Made by a program: the position numbers and the translations under genes. 64,000 bases of DNA from Nostoc sp. FACHB-280. GTDB lineage: Bacteria > Cyanobacteriota > Cyanobacteriia > Cyanobacteriales > Nostocaceae. Within the stretch, counting starts at the first letter, position 1, and each line of letters opens with the position of its first letter. The notes under the pieces were generated by a model that saw nothing but the letters and a program-made list of their open reading frames with translations, did not search any database and was not told the origin of the DNA. This document shows, in pieces, positions 1-9,158 of this stretch. The stretch covers positions 180,010 to 244,009 of the forward strand of contig NZ_JACJSD010000005.1 of assembly GCF_014697615.1 (NCBI RefSeq), read 5' to 3'.

Positions 1-687
1 TTAAGTTCCCAAGATTTACTGATCTTACAACCAGGTAAACTCAAACCAGAAGCACCCATCGCTGTGATTGGTGCGGGGACAGGGTTAGGACAAGGCTTTT
101 TAATCAAGCAGGGAAATCATTATCAAGTGTTTCCTTCCGAAGGTGGTCACACCGACTTTGCTCCCCGCAACGAGTTAGAATTTCAACTACTGAAATATTT
201 GCTGGATAAACATGATATTCAGCGTGTGTCTGTAGAACGAGTGGTTTCTGGTTTAGGTATTGTTGCTATTTACCAATTTTTGCGCGACCGCAAACATGCT
301 ACTGAATCGCCAGAAATTGCCCAAGCAGTGAGAACCTGGGAACAGGAAGCCGGACGGACTGAAAAAAGTGTTGATCCCGGTGCTGTGATTGGTAAAGCCG
401 CAATTCAAAAAAGCGATCGCCTCTCGGAACAAACATTACAATTATTTGTTGATGCTTACGGTGCAGAAGCCGGCAATCTCGCCTTGAAACTTTTACCCTA
501 CGGCGGCTTATACATTGCTGGGGGAATTGCACCGAAAATTCTGCCGTTAATTCAAAATGGTAGTTTTTTATTGAACTTCACTCAAAAAGGCCGAATGCGT
601 TCTCTTTTAGAAGAAGTACCAGTATATATTATTCTCAATCCCCAAGTAGGATTAATAGGTGCGGCTTTGTGTGCAGCTAGGTTATAA
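1..687 (+). CDS. glk: Glucokinase, 5' end cut by window edge
   Basis: The frame is open from the first base, so the N-terminus, including the ATP-binding start of the protein, lies outside the window. The visible part carries the glucokinase motif GAGTGLGQ (near base 70), then GGHTDFAPR with the glucose-contacting region, and a late GGLYIAGGIAPKI segment typical of the Glk/ROK-like hexokinase fold. Glucokinase phosphorylates glucose to glucose-6-phosphate in the cytoplasm, feeding glycolysis, the oxidative pentose phosphate pathway and glycogen turnover. The stop codon is TAA at 685-687. The family assignment is from motifs; substrate preference cannot be read from the fragment. Confidence 0.9.
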   Translation, partial: LSSQDLLILQPGKLKPEAPIAVIGAGTGLGQGFLIKQGNHYQVFPSEGGHTDFAPRNELEFQLLKYLLDKHDIQRVSVERVVSGLGIVAIYQFLRDRKHATESPEIAQAVRTWEQEAGRTEKSVDPGAVIGKAAIQKSDRLSEQTLQLFVDAYGAEAGNLALKLLPYGGLYIAGGIAPKILPLIQNGSFLLNFTQKGRMRSLLEEVPVYIILNPQVGLIGAALCAARL

Positions 688-730
688 CACTATCATCATC
701 AGTGATATCTGCATCAGTAAAGCTAAAACT

Positions 731-1327
731 ATGACATTCCCCAAATTATTACCTTTCATAGCTGCCACACTTGTTTGTGGTAGCTGTTTTGTTGTAGAAG
801 CACGTCAACCCCAAACAGCAGTTAAAAAACCAGAAACCGCCGCGCAACCAGTCCAACCAAAATGGAAATTATTCCGTGCGCCTGATGGACGTTTTACAGT
901 ATTAATGCCGGGAACACCAAATAAAGAAACCCAAACCCAAAAAACCCAGATAGGGGAAATTGACTTAAATATATTTTTTGCTCAACCACCAAAGCAGCAA
1001 GTTGCCTATGTAGTTGTTTATAATGAGTTTCCCCACAGTTACGGCACATTGACCAATCCGCAAACCATATTAGACCAAGCCCAAGCTATGGTACTAAAAA
1101 CTACGAAAAGTAATTTAATTCGTCAGCGCAATATTCGTAGTTCCAACGGTCATCCCGGCAAAGAAATTGAGTTTATTAATCCCGGCGGTAAAATTACTCG
1201 CAGTCGAATGTATGTTGCCCAAGGTCGGCTGTATCAAGTAATGGCAATTACTACGAAAAAACAACAACAAACCCTCAACAAAACTATTACCGGTTATTTG
1301 AATTCTTTCCAAGTCGTTTTGAAATAA
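731..1327 (+). CDS. Secreted conserved cyanobacterial protein
   Basis: I chose the ATG at 731 because it gives a clean signal peptide: basic start, a hydrophobic core LLPFIAATLVCGSCFVV, then a polar mature region starting near ARQPQ. An in-frame start further upstream overlaps glk and adds a non-hydrophobic tail. The mature protein (about 175 residues) has a segment APDGRFTVLMPGTP and a later RMYVAQGRLYQVMAITTKK, a layout seen in small exported PsbP-like or DUF1795-like beta proteins; that resemblance is only suggestive. It follows glk by 43 bases on the same strand and may be cotranscribed. I cannot name a function. Confidence 0.6.
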   Translation: MTFPKLLPFIAATLVCGSCFVVEARQPQTAVKKPETAAQPVQPKWKLFRAPDGRFTVLMPGTPNKETQTQKTQIGEIDLNIFFAQPPKQQVAYVVVYNEFPHSYGTLTNPQTILDQAQAMVLKTTKSNLIRQRNIRSSNGHPGKEIEFINPGGKITRSRMYVAQGRLYQVMAITTKKQQQTLNKTITGYLNSFQVVLK

Positions 1328-1450
1328 TGGGATAAGTAGTCAGAATTCAGGAGTCAGGATTCAGAATCATGAATGCTAGATAGAAATTTTAGTGGTCTAG
1401 TAGTATTGATTCTGACTTCTGGATTTTGGATGCTCAAACTTGATACTGCA
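1328..1450. repeat. Imperfect inverted repeat after gene at 731
   Basis: The spacer holds AGTCAGAATTCAGGAGTCAGG near 1337 and the roughly complementary ATTCTGACTTCTGGA near 1410, so the transcript could fold into an irregular hairpin. Such CAGGAGTCAG-type filler is common between Nostoc genes. It could act as a weak terminator, but there is no clear T tract. Confidence 0.3.
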
Positions 1451-1578
1451 ACTTAAGAGCGATCGCGCCTTAAAGTAGATAACCCTGAAGGCGGTCATCA
1501 ATTATAATCGAATTCAGATCAGCAAGAGTAGGCTCCTGCGATACTATTTTTATAATGTAAATCACATCACATAAACCT

Positions 1579-1932
1579 ATGGAGCCAGACTCTTTACCAA
1601 CCGAGGTGATACTGACGCACCCGCGTCAGTCCCTCGGTAAAGTGCAACTTGACTGGACACCCCAACCAGGAAACTATCTTGATTTTCAAGGTAAAACCTA
1701 CGCTGTTCTAGAGCGTCGTCATAGATATCAATTTAAATCGGGGCGTTATCGACTATATAATATAGCTCTCTACGTCCAATCTGCTCAAAGGCCAGCCGAA
1801 AAAAGTTTGCTAGATGGGCGTTGGGTGGTTGGTGACGCTACTTGTATTTATAACGCTCATTCTGAAATTGTTCGCTGTGCAGTCAACCCCCAAGGCCCTT
1901 GCCAAGACTGCCGCTACTATGAACAAGTATGA
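1579..1932 (+). CDS. DUF6464 family protein
   Basis: This 117-residue protein starts at an ATG preceded by an AT-rich spacer. Its body contains the block FQGKTYAVLERRHRYQFKSGRYRLY and ends with a four-cysteine tail (CIY, RCAV, PCQDCRYY), which could bind a metal. The pattern matches the cyanobacterial family known as DUF6464, for which no function is established as far as I know. It is convergent with fmt, whose stop codon lies 14 bases beyond its end. Confidence 0.75.
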   Translation: MEPDSLPTEVILTHPRQSLGKVQLDWTPQPGNYLDFQGKTYAVLERRHRYQFKSGRYRLYNIALYVQSAQRPAEKSLLDGRWVVGDATCIYNAHSEIVRCAVNPQGPCQDCRYYEQV

Positions 1933-1945
1933 ATAATTTCAGACT

Positions 1946-2950
1946 TCATACTTCAGACTTCAGAATTTCCCCCACTGTTAACCGTGTACCATTAACAAAA
2001 TCCCATCCCGACTGGGGACGTTTACCCGCTAATTGAACTTCCCGTAATAATAATAAACCTGCTCCAGTTTGGGCGATCGCACCTATTCCCTTGGTAATGC
2101 TGACTATTTCTCCAGGACTACCAGATATATGGGATAAATCAGGTAATTTTTGGCGTATTGTTGCTAATTCTGGTGGTATTTCTTCCGCGTCAGCAGAACC
2201 AAGGGGAAGGGTCGCTGTAATTTTCAGAGTCTGGTTACGAAAAGTTGTCCAACAATTAGGGTAGAAACCCCGAATTTGATTGTGTAATTGTATCGCACTC
2301 TTTGACCAATCTAACTGGTAATCTTGCTTTTGAATCAAAGGCGCGTAAGTAGCTTCTGCGTCGTTTTGCGGAATTGCTTGAATCTCTTGATGCTTCAGTT
2401 TTAACAGAGTTTCTATTAACAAATCTCCACCAATATTTGCTAATCTTACAGCTAAATTGTCAGCATTATCTAACAATTCAATTGGTGTGGTTGCTTTGAG
2501 TAACATATCCCCAGTATCCATACCAGCATCCATCAACATGGTGGTAATTCCTGTTTCTGGCTCACCATTGTAGAGACACCATTGAATTGGAGCCGCACCG
2601 CGATACTTTGGTAAAATTGACCCATGTACATTAATACAGCCTAATTTGGGCATATTCAAGATTTTTTTGGATAAAATCTGCCCATAAGCTACCACTACAA
2701 ACACATCAGCTTCTGTTTGTTGCAGTTTCGCTAAAGTTTCACCATCTTTTTTGACTCGCTCTGGTTGCCACACTGGTAAATTATGCTGGAGAGCCAGAGT
2801 TTTTACAGGCGAAGGAGTAAGTTTATTTCCCCTTTCTCGACGTTTATCTGGTTGAGTAACTACTGCTAAAATTTCCAATTCTGGATGATTCAGTAATTTT
2901 TCGAGAGTAGGAATAGCGAATTCAGGAGTACCAAAAAATACAACTTTCAT
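1946..2950 (-). CDS. fmt: Methionyl-tRNA formyltransferase
   Basis: The enzyme transfers a formyl group from 10-formyl-tetrahydrofolate to the methionine of initiator tRNA in the cytoplasm. The 334-residue length is normal for the family. The N-terminus [19 protein letters not shown] is diagnostic, and the catalytic core shows [18 protein letters not shown] (the Asn and His of the active site) and the formyl-transferase loop with [20 protein letters not shown]. The C-terminal OB-like part follows after about residue 210. It stands alone, convergent with the DUF6464 gene. Its upstream region is the long gene-free stretch to 3822. Confidence 0.97.
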   Translation of the reverse strand: MKVVFFGTPEFAIPTLEKLLNHPELEILAVVTQPDKRRERGNKLTPSPVKTLALQHNLPVWQPERVKKDGETLAKLQQTEADVFVVVAYGQILSKKILNMPKLGCINVHGSILPKYRGAAPIQWCLYNGEPETGITTMLMDAGMDTGDMLLKATTPIELLDNADNLAVRLANIGGDLLIETLLKLKHQEIQAIPQNDAEATYAPLIQKQDYQLDWSKSAIQLHNQIRGFYPNCWTTFRNQTLKITATLPLGSADAEEIPPELATIRQKLPDLSHISGSPGEIVSITKGIGAIAQTGAGLLLLREVQLAGKRPQSGWDFVNGTRLTVGEILKSEV

Positions 2951-3822
2951 TAATCAATAATCAATAGTTAAGCATCAATAGGTAATATTTACTTAGTTAT
3001 TTATTATTATCCTCCTTACTCACTATTTTCTACACATAAGTTGGCGAAATTGAGTTTTCTTGATAAACTAAAAATAATTTACTCCAATATGTTGATAAAT
3101 TGATATCAGCTTGACATCATATAAGTCGGCTGATTCCGCTAGAGACCATACACAAGCTTTGCAAGGTTTGCCAAAACAAAGCTGTTTATCAGTTTTTGCC
3201 AAAATGCAGTTACAAGTTTAGCTGCGTTTTTGCAATTGTTACAGTTAGATATTAATTTACTCCCAGGGGTGGATACTAACTCGATTTTTCGAGTATCATA
3301 TGTTGTGCGTCAACTTTCCCAGCTTTTAAAGTAACGCCTCACTCAGTTTCACCGTTACAGGGGTCTGCACTGTTGTAGCAGGTATAAATAGGGGAGCCTC
3401 CTGCGGCTTGGCAGTTGCTAAAGTCTATCCCAACAGTTCAGTTTTTCGCTCTACCTATAGGTTGCAAATTCCTTGTAGCCAATAAAATGCGCCTTATGCT
3501 GTTGAATCAAGCACCAGTTTACTGGTGTGGTTAATTACTGGTTAAAGGTGTAAAAGTTCGATTAATGCAGTAATTATGTTGTTCATCTGCATTAAGTTTG
3601 TTGTGGCAAAAATGTCGCTAATCAATAGTATTTATTAAGCAAAAAGGTGCAGGCAATGATAATAAATTTTTGTGACAAGGTGCAAGTTTAAAAAAAATAT
3701 TTCTCACAATTAGTAGTTAAAACTGTGAGTTTATTGTTATACCTGTAGTCATCACTTTTCCTCCTACTACATAAGCCTCGATTGCTCCTCACACAGCACC
3801 CGCACTTCTAGAGAGTCCACAC
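2951..3822. other. 872-base gene-free region between fmt and a secreted-protein gene
   Basis: No reading frame of convincing quality is present on either strand. The region is AT-rich and probably holds the two divergent promoters. Small inverted repeats occur, for example GATACTAACTCG/CGAGTATC at 3271-3296. A CTCCTCACAC string at 3785-3794 recalls the unpaired core of the cyanobacterial sRNA Yfr1, but no flanking terminator hairpin is visible. A non-coding RNA cannot be excluded by eye. Confidence 0.4.
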
Positions 3823-5133
3823 ATGCTCAAACCCCTCTTGCTGTCAGGATGGTTCCGTGTGCAACCATTTCTTAATTCTGTTGTTCTAGTGATGCTGATT
3901 GCGCCTTTATTTGCAGCATCAGGTCACTCTACCTCTGCTCAACAATCCAAAGTAGTAGCGAAACTTCCTCCTGAAGCTGGAGAATCGGAAGCTGTACCTC
4001 AAGAAACAGCTAATGAACCAGATTTAGCAGCAATGTTTCAAGATGCTCCGAGTAACTCCACCAGTGGAGCATCTATTTCAGTACCACAGAATCTAGCTGT
4101 AGTGGGGAAAAAGCCAGTTTTACAAGCACAGAACATCGAATCTTTAGTAGTAGCAGATTATGCAATTGGCAATGGCTCTCATACAAGTGGTGCTGATCCT
4201 TTCGCAGCAGTAGAACTGGCTCCTGTTCCCAATATTCGTGACCATTTCAAAAAAGGCAAAGCATCTGAAATTGAAGCGTTAATGCAAGAAAATAGTTTTG
4301 CATCAGCCAACAATTCTGTTGTTGGTTCATCGGGATTAAATCGTATTCCTGGGATTGAACCAATTCCCCAAACACCAGAATCGGGATCTACAGATGATTT
4401 ACCCGCAATGGAAGCACCCAGTGAAGAGCAAGCAGAACAGGTAGATCCTATCGGTAGTCCACATCCTATTCCTTGGAAATGGATTGTGGCGACTCAAGAA
4501 GCGATTGGCTCTAAAGGTAATTCTGGGGTACGTTATTACCGTAGTGTACCTGTGGTTTCTCCTGATGGTAAGTATGCTGTTTACAGCCGGGTGCAAATGG
4601 AAATTCAACCGGAAATGTATAACAGCCGTGTGAGTAGCACCATGTTTGTTGAAGATAGAGAAACTAAGAAATTGCGGGTGATGGCTTCAACTTCGGAAAT
4701 TAAAGACCCCTTATTACATCGCCAGGTTGCACCTCCAGAGCAGATGCAAGAAAATGGCAAGATTGGGGTATTGGTTCCGGTGAGTTGGTCAGAAAAAAGC
4801 GATCGCTTTTTAGCACGTAAGTTTGAGGGTGTCTTCAATACTGGCGATGCTACAGATCGTGCAGTGATTTGGGATCGACAAAAAAATCATACCAACACCG
4901 TTGCACCTGCACGTCAAGATGATGAACATGAAAAAATTGCTGTATTGCTAGGTTGGAGTAAAAACCAACCAGATCATGTGCTGTTCCGCGAAGGCGAAAT
5001 GGGTGAAGAAGACTGGCCTTTGGTACAAGTTGCTACCGATGGCAAAACAGTCAATACCAACGACACTGATCAGCCTGTGACTTTTGGTGAACACAAAGAA
5101 GTATGGTCAGGGCCACAAGTGGCTACTCGCTAA
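3823..5133 (+). CDS. Large secreted protein of unknown function
   Basis: The 436-residue product starts with a charged segment and one hydrophobic stretch (residues 17-34, FLNSVVLVMLIAPLFAASG), reading as a signal peptide or anchor. A disordered, acidic, Gln/Ser/Pro-rich part follows to about residue 215. The C-terminal half is folded-looking and contains VVSPDGKYAVYSRVQMEI, a pattern of TolB/WD-like beta-propeller blades, then VPVSWSEKSDRFLARKFEG and VLLGWSKNQPDHVLF. I infer a periplasmic or surface beta-rich domain. It is transcribed alone, downstream of a long leader. No enzymatic motif is seen. Confidence 0.7.
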   Translation: MLKPLLLSGWFRVQPFLNSVVLVMLIAPLFAASGHSTSAQQSKVVAKLPPEAGESEAVPQETANEPDLAAMFQDAPSNSTSGASISVPQNLAVVGKKPVLQAQNIESLVVADYAIGNGSHTSGADPFAAVELAPVPNIRDHFKKGKASEIEALMQENSFASANNSVVGSSGLNRIPGIEPIPQTPESGSTDDLPAMEAPSEEQAEQVDPIGSPHPIPWKWIVATQEAIGSKGNSGVRYYRSVPVVSPDGKYAVYSRVQMEIQPEMYNSRVSSTMFVEDRETKKLRVMASTSEIKDPLLHRQVAPPEQMQENGKIGVLVPVSWSEKSDRFLARKFEGVFNTGDATDRAVIWDRQKNHTNTVAPARQDDEHEKIAVLLGWSKNQPDHVLFREGEMGEEDWPLVQVATDGKTVNTNDTDQPVTFGEHKEVWSGPQVATR

Positions 5134-5296
5134 TAGCAAAGTGCTGAGTGCTGAGTAGGAACTCAGTTTTCAGTCATCAATAAATAGTCTTAAACCTATA
5201 CTTCGACTGCTATTTTTATTAAAAATAATCTGCGTTCCCGTTATTACTAGAGCTAATGACGGGAAATTTTTTGATAAGCGATCGCTTGATTTATTA

Positions 5297-5378
5297 ATAT
5301 AGCTGTAGTTAGATATGTTCGGACAATTTGAAAGCTTAGATACCAGGAATAGAAAGACTTGTCTTCCTGCCTTCAGAC
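5297..5378 (+). repeat. Dispersed ~80-bp repeat, copy 1
   Basis: The segment runs ATATAGCTGTAGTTAGATAT...GGACAATTTGAAAGCTT...AGGAATAGAAAGACTT and ends in CTTCCTGCCTTC. Two further copies are seen, at 5980-6056 (same strand, left end diverged) and 36481-36590 (opposite strand). It lies just downstream of the small minus-strand gene at 5418. Confidence 0.55.
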
Positions 5379-5417
5379 TATACATTTATTAATGTGATTA
5401 TCTGCTGAATTGAATCT

Positions 5418-5714
5418 TTACATTTTGAAACTCTGCATTCTTTTCCCGCCATTCAGCAAGCGCAATTGTTGGGAAAGTTGCAAAGATTTGACCCACGGTT
5501 GTTCTGAAAGTTGGGAAATAGCATTTGCGGATAATGTAGCCGTGAAGGTATCTTTGTCTGGAGTTACATCATTAACGCCGAGACTTTGTAAAACCGCGAT
5601 CGCTGCATCTGTAATTGGCTCTGTATGAATAAATACAGTTAAACTTGGTGTGGTTGAGTCTTGAACATCATTAAGTGCCGTCGACAATGCTGCACCTAGC
5701 TTCTGATAGTTCAT
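5418..5714 (-). CDS. Stand-alone subtilisin pro-region-like protein
   Basis: The 98-residue protein aligns by eye over most of its length with residues 46-107 of the neighbouring subtilisin-like protease. Shared landmarks are SLTVFI/SLVFI near the start, then SANAISQLSEQPWVKSLQLSQQLRLL against PVDSLDALSEEPAIQRIKPSRQLKLRM. Subtilisin propeptides (inhibitor I9 fold) act in cis as chaperones and inhibitors; separate I9-like proteins are known as protease inhibitors elsewhere. I infer that this one may bind or restrain the S8 protease encoded 341 bases upstream on the same strand. No signal peptide is present, matching the protease. Function is unproven. Confidence 0.65.
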   Translation of the reverse strand: MNYQKLGAALSTALNDVQDSTTPSLTVFIHTEPITDAAIAVLQSLGVNDVTPDKDTFTATLSANAISQLSEQPWVKSLQLSQQLRLLNGGKRMQSFKM

Positions 5715-6055
5715 AAGTGTTTCCTGAGTAAAAGGGTAGGCAGTTGCAAACTGTTCTAAGATTAACCTATCAAATTTTTTGTTTTTGATTACCTACCCTT
5801 ATACAGACGTAATACACAAATCTATACGTCTTTTTATATAGTCGTGGTCAGATACAGCACTTTGGAAGTAAGTGAGGTACACCATGAGTAATAAGTAATG
5901 AGTAATGAATTGACTTATTACTTATTACTTTTTTCAATCAGTTGCTGTACCTCATAAACATCGAATCTGCTGTCTGTAAGGACAATTTGAAAGCTTGAAT
6001 GCAGGAATAGTAAGACTTTTCCTCCTGCCTTCTGCCTCCTTCCTCCTGCCTTCTG
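5715..6055. other. Spacer between protease and pro-region-like gene
   Basis: No gene is visible. The spacer holds an inverted repeat formed by AGTAATAAGTAATGAGTAATG and CTTATTACTTATTACTT at about 5883-5931, then copy 2 of the dispersed repeat and a heptamer repeat run. The hairpin could separate the small gene from the protease transcript. Confidence 0.4.
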
Positions 6056-6056
6056 C
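5980..6056 (+). repeat. Dispersed ~80-bp repeat, copy 2, with heptamer run
   Basis: GGACAATTTGAAAGCTT...CAGGAATAGTAAGACTT matches copy 1 closely and leads into CCTCCTGCCTTCTGCCTCC, a tandem of 7-base units typical of Nostoc short tandemly repeated sequences. It abuts the stop codon of the S8 protease. Confidence 0.55.
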
Positions 6057-7783
6057 TATAGATTTTCAGTATTAATTAACCCGTAACCCCATTTGTTATC
6101 AAAGGTGCCTGATGGCTTGCCAGGAATTGAGCTATGTTTGCGGAATAACTCTTTGATGGTGTTGGGGTCTAAATTGCGATCGCGCTGTAATAATAACGCT
6201 ACTAACCCAGTAACAAAAGGTGTGGCCATACTAGTACCAGCCATCGCCTGAAACTTAGAATTAACCGTCATCGAACGGTCTGAATTTGCATTAGAAGAAA
6301 GCGCAGCCACAATCATTGCCCCAGGTGCAGCAACATCCGGTTTTTGGGCTTCATTGCGTAATGGCCCTTCACTACTAAAATCAGAAATACTGTTCAGTTC
6401 TAAACCCACTTCGCGAACTTGGTTATCAATATCGGTGTACTTGACTTTAGTAGTGTAAGCCGCAACTGTCACTGCATTACTAGCACATCCTGGTGAACCA
6501 ATTTTCACAGCATCTTGGACACTAGTACCTGTAAAGAATACAGAAGAACTATCATCTAGTGTCCATACATCTAAGCGGGTATCCTGAGTAGATGTATTAC
6601 GGACTCGTAACTGCCAATTACCACCCATAACTGGCGAAGGGCCATTACCCCGAATCTGCACAAAGAAATTATGGTCGCCGTTGGCTTGATCTGGGCCTGG
6701 CGTGACAATTTGTACCCGTGAGTCAGGTAGTTGATGATCTACCGCTGGGTTGCCTTGAGGAATAATTTTTTGGAAGGGAGTGACAAAGCCATTCGGACTG
6801 CGTACAGAAACTTCTAATTCACTGTCTTTGCCATACCACGCATTTAACCAAACAATGCCTACTTGATTGAACGGCACATTAAAGCGCATTCCTTTCATGC
6901 GCCCGCTGGGGATAATGGCTTGACCGTGAATATTGTCGTTACCTTCGTTACCTGCTGCACAGCAAACAATTCTGCCAGGGCCAGTTTCTGCGTCAATGAC
7001 TTTGGAGAGGGAATCAGTACCATCATGGGCATCAGCATGTCCACCCAAGCTGAGATTGACGACTGCGGGTTTGCCTAATTCAGCCGCTACCCGAAATACG
7101 TAACGAACAGCATCAGCAATGTGGGCATCTTGGAGGTCAGATTTGATAATGATTAATTCTGCGTCTGGCGCGACACCACCATAAGTAGCATCAGCACCAG
7201 ACGCGATACCTGCGACGTGTGTACCATGACCGCCAGTATCTTGAGAAACAGATAGTAGGGAACCTGTTAGTTCCGCACCATAAGCGCCTTCCTTGACTCC
7301 TGGCCCTGGTATGGTTTGATCCCATAACCGTAAAATTCGCCCAGCAAAGGCAGGATGTTTGGCATCAATACCACTATCAACTACACCAATAATTACGCCT
7401 TTGCCAGTTAGTCCAGTTTTATTTTTAAATTCTGGTAACTTCACGGCTTGGGGTGCAACATCCATCCGTAGCTTGAGTTGGCGTGATGGTTTAATTCGCT
7501 GGATGGCAGGTTCTTCAGATAAAGCATCTAAACTATCAACGGGTAGGAAAGCTGTACGCACATGGCCAGAATTTTGATTAACTTCTATGCCATATTGTGC
7601 CAAGTGGCTTAAATCTGCGTCATCATCACAGTAGATAAAAACTAGGCTCTTGGTCGGTTTGACAATACTTTTGGGTGCCATAATACCAAGCGATCGCTTG
7701 TGTGTCATCAAAGCTGACAACCCTTCATTTTGATAATCTTCAACTGCCAACAGCAAACCAGGAGAAAGTTTTTCGTGTCTCAT
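6056..7783 (-). CDS. S8 family subtilisin-like serine protease
   Basis: The 575-residue protein has the full subtilase triad: Asp136 in IGVVDSGIDAKHP, His186 in GGHGTHVAGIASG and Ser518 in AGTSMATPFVTG. An Asn in CCAAGNEGN supplies the oxyanion hole. Residues 46-107 look like a pro-region, closely related to the separate small protein encoded downstream. About 150 residues between the His and Ser blocks hold a beta-rich insertion (VRSPNGFVTPF...NWQLRVRNTS), as in pre-peptidase-like or C1a-type subtilases. No signal peptide is seen, so it may act in the cytoplasm or leave by another route. The substrate is unknown. Confidence 0.92.
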   Translation of the reverse strand: MRHEKLSPGLLLAVEDYQNEGLSALMTHKRSLGIMAPKSIVKPTKSLVFIYCDDDADLSHLAQYGIEVNQNSGHVRTAFLPVDSLDALSEEPAIQRIKPSRQLKLRMDVAPQAVKLPEFKNKTGLTGKGVIIGVVDSGIDAKHPAFAGRILRLWDQTIPGPGVKEGAYGAELTGSLLSVSQDTGGHGTHVAGIASGADATYGGVAPDAELIIIKSDLQDAHIADAVRYVFRVAAELGKPAVVNLSLGGHADAHDGTDSLSKVIDAETGPGRIVCCAAGNEGNDNIHGQAIIPSGRMKGMRFNVPFNQVGIVWLNAWYGKDSELEVSVRSPNGFVTPFQKIIPQGNPAVDHQLPDSRVQIVTPGPDQANGDHNFFVQIRGNGPSPVMGGNWQLRVRNTSTQDTRLDVWTLDDSSSVFFTGTSVQDAVKIGSPGCASNAVTVAAYTTKVKYTDIDNQVREVGLELNSISDFSSEGPLRNEAQKPDVAAPGAMIVAALSSNANSDRSMTVNSKFQAMAGTSMATPFVTGLVALLLQRDRNLDPNTIKELFRKHSSIPGKPSGTFDNKWGYGLINTENL

Positions 7784-8367
7784 TTTGGCTTCAACCTCTA
7801 TTCAATGGCAGACTAGTAATTTTTCCAGTAATAAAATTCACCATATACTAGTGAATAAATAAATTGAGGAATGTGTGAATAACTCATAAATTTTAAGGCT
7901 GAAATTTTTATTTCTCACTGATTTTTATGAATTATTTGTTTCCTTATTTGAGTTGTTCTAACTGCTGAAATAATCTGATGTCAAGAAAAATCCTAAAGGT
8001 GATTATCTGAGTTCATCAGTGAACAGCATCTAAATTAGCCGTTTTTCAGCCATTCTTTTGATTCATACATCACCAAAGCTTGTGATTACGGAAAAATTTA
8101 TAGTTTTAATCTTTTGATTAAATTTTCTGCTGTTGTGGTTGATTGCTAAAGTCTTAGTTGAATTGCGAAAGATTATAAAAGTTATCAAGAAATATCAAGA
8201 ATCATAAAGCTAATAAGCTGGGATAAATTAGTATTTGAAGTCAAAATTTACTCCCATCAATCACGCCTGTAGATAGTCATTTTTTGGTCATATTTGTTGG
8301 TAAGACTAAAAACAAACCCAGCAAAAATAAGAGTTTTGAAGATTCATCAAGATTTGGAGGAGGCAAA
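7784..8367. other. Gene-free divergent promoter region
   Basis: This AT-rich region separates the minus-strand protease from the plus-strand stress protein. No gene, repeat family or clear hairpin stands out. A strong ribosome binding site, GGAGGAGG at 8356-8363, ends the region and fixes the start of the next gene at 8368. Confidence 0.45.
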
Positions 8368-8892
8368 ATGGCTTCAGGTAAACACCAACATGCTATTGGT
8401 ATATTTAGCGATCGCCAAATTGCACTACAAGCGATCGACGAGTTAAGAAATACTGGCTTTTCGATGAATAAAATTTCCGTAATCACTCGTAAGCCAGAAC
8501 TTGAGAATACTGATACAACACAAAATCATCTTACTCAATCTGAAGGTGCAACTATAGGTGCATTAGCCAGTGCTAGAGCAGCAGGTTTACTTACCTTAGT
8601 TGCAGGTTTTGGGATTTTACTCATTCCTGGGTTTGGCCCAGCCTTAGCTGTTGAGTCTGCTTTAGCCACACTTTTAGGTAGTGGTGCTAGTGCAGCCGCA
8701 GGTGGAATTATTGGTGCGTTGCGGGGTTGGTTTTTGCCGGAAGAAGCAGCGCAACTTTATCATGAGCAAGTATATCAAGGTAATTATCTGGTCACAATCG
8801 AAAGCACAGAAGCAGATATTCGTCGTGCTGCACCAATTTTGCAACGTTGGGGTATTCAGGAGTGGCGTGTGGTTGATGTGCCAGAGAATTGA
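8368..8892 (+). CDS. General stress protein-like, glycine-rich membrane-associated protein
   Basis: The start is the ATG at 8368, five bases after GGAGGAGG; an upstream in-frame start is rejected because it would bury this site. Residues 1-45 (HAIGIFSDRQIALQAIDELRNTGFSMNKISVI) match the YflT/general-stress-protein-17M-like N-terminal module found in many stress proteins. A long Gly/Ala-rich hydrophobic stretch follows (about residues 60-125), probably inserting in or touching membranes. The C-terminus IRRAAPILQRWGIQEWRVVDV is a second ferredoxin-like half. Stress induction is inference from the family. Confidence 0.75.
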   Translation: MASGKHQHAIGIFSDRQIALQAIDELRNTGFSMNKISVITRKPELENTDTTQNHLTQSEGATIGALASARAAGLLTLVAGFGILLIPGFGPALAVESALATLLGSGASAAAGGIIGALRGWFLPEEAAQLYHEQVYQGNYLVTIESTEADIRRAAPILQRWGIQEWRVVDVPEN

Positions 8893-8943
8893 AAAAGTTG
8901 AACTAGAGCGGCGTAAATATTTATAGTTGTGATAAGCCAGGAG

Positions 8944-9085
8944 GCTCACTTCTCCTGCGGAGACGCTAACGCGAACGACTACGCTCAGTGAGCAGAAGTC
9001 ACGGAAAGAAAGTTGACTCAGTACTCATACCATTTCACCCTGTCACCTATCACCGTTCGGCTGACGCTCACGGCGGAAGCCTATT
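8944..9085. repeat. Palindromic interspersed repeat region
   Basis: GCTCACT at 8944-8950 pairs with AGTGAGC at 8987-8993 around a core CTGCGGAGACGCTAACGCG. Another unit, CCGTTCGGCTGACGCTCACGG, lies near 9053. These GC-rich palindromes resemble those at 12186-12287 and are typical of dispersed elements in Nostoc-type genomes. Confidence 0.5.
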
Positions 9086-9158
9086 ACCTGTCACCTGCTA
9101 TATCAGTACTTTCTTGTTAACCTGTAAAGTAGACAGTTTTTGAGTATCAGGAGTAGCC

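Noticed and set aside
3785..3794. CTCCTCACAC string resembling the core of the Yfr1 sRNA
   Set aside because: The flanking stem-loops and T-tailed terminator of Yfr1 are missing, and the string lies just before a start codon; probably chance.
5410..5628. 72-codon plus-strand frame opposite the pro-region-like gene
   Set aside because: The minus-strand frame has clear similarity to the protease pro-region, so the plus-strand one is a shadow.
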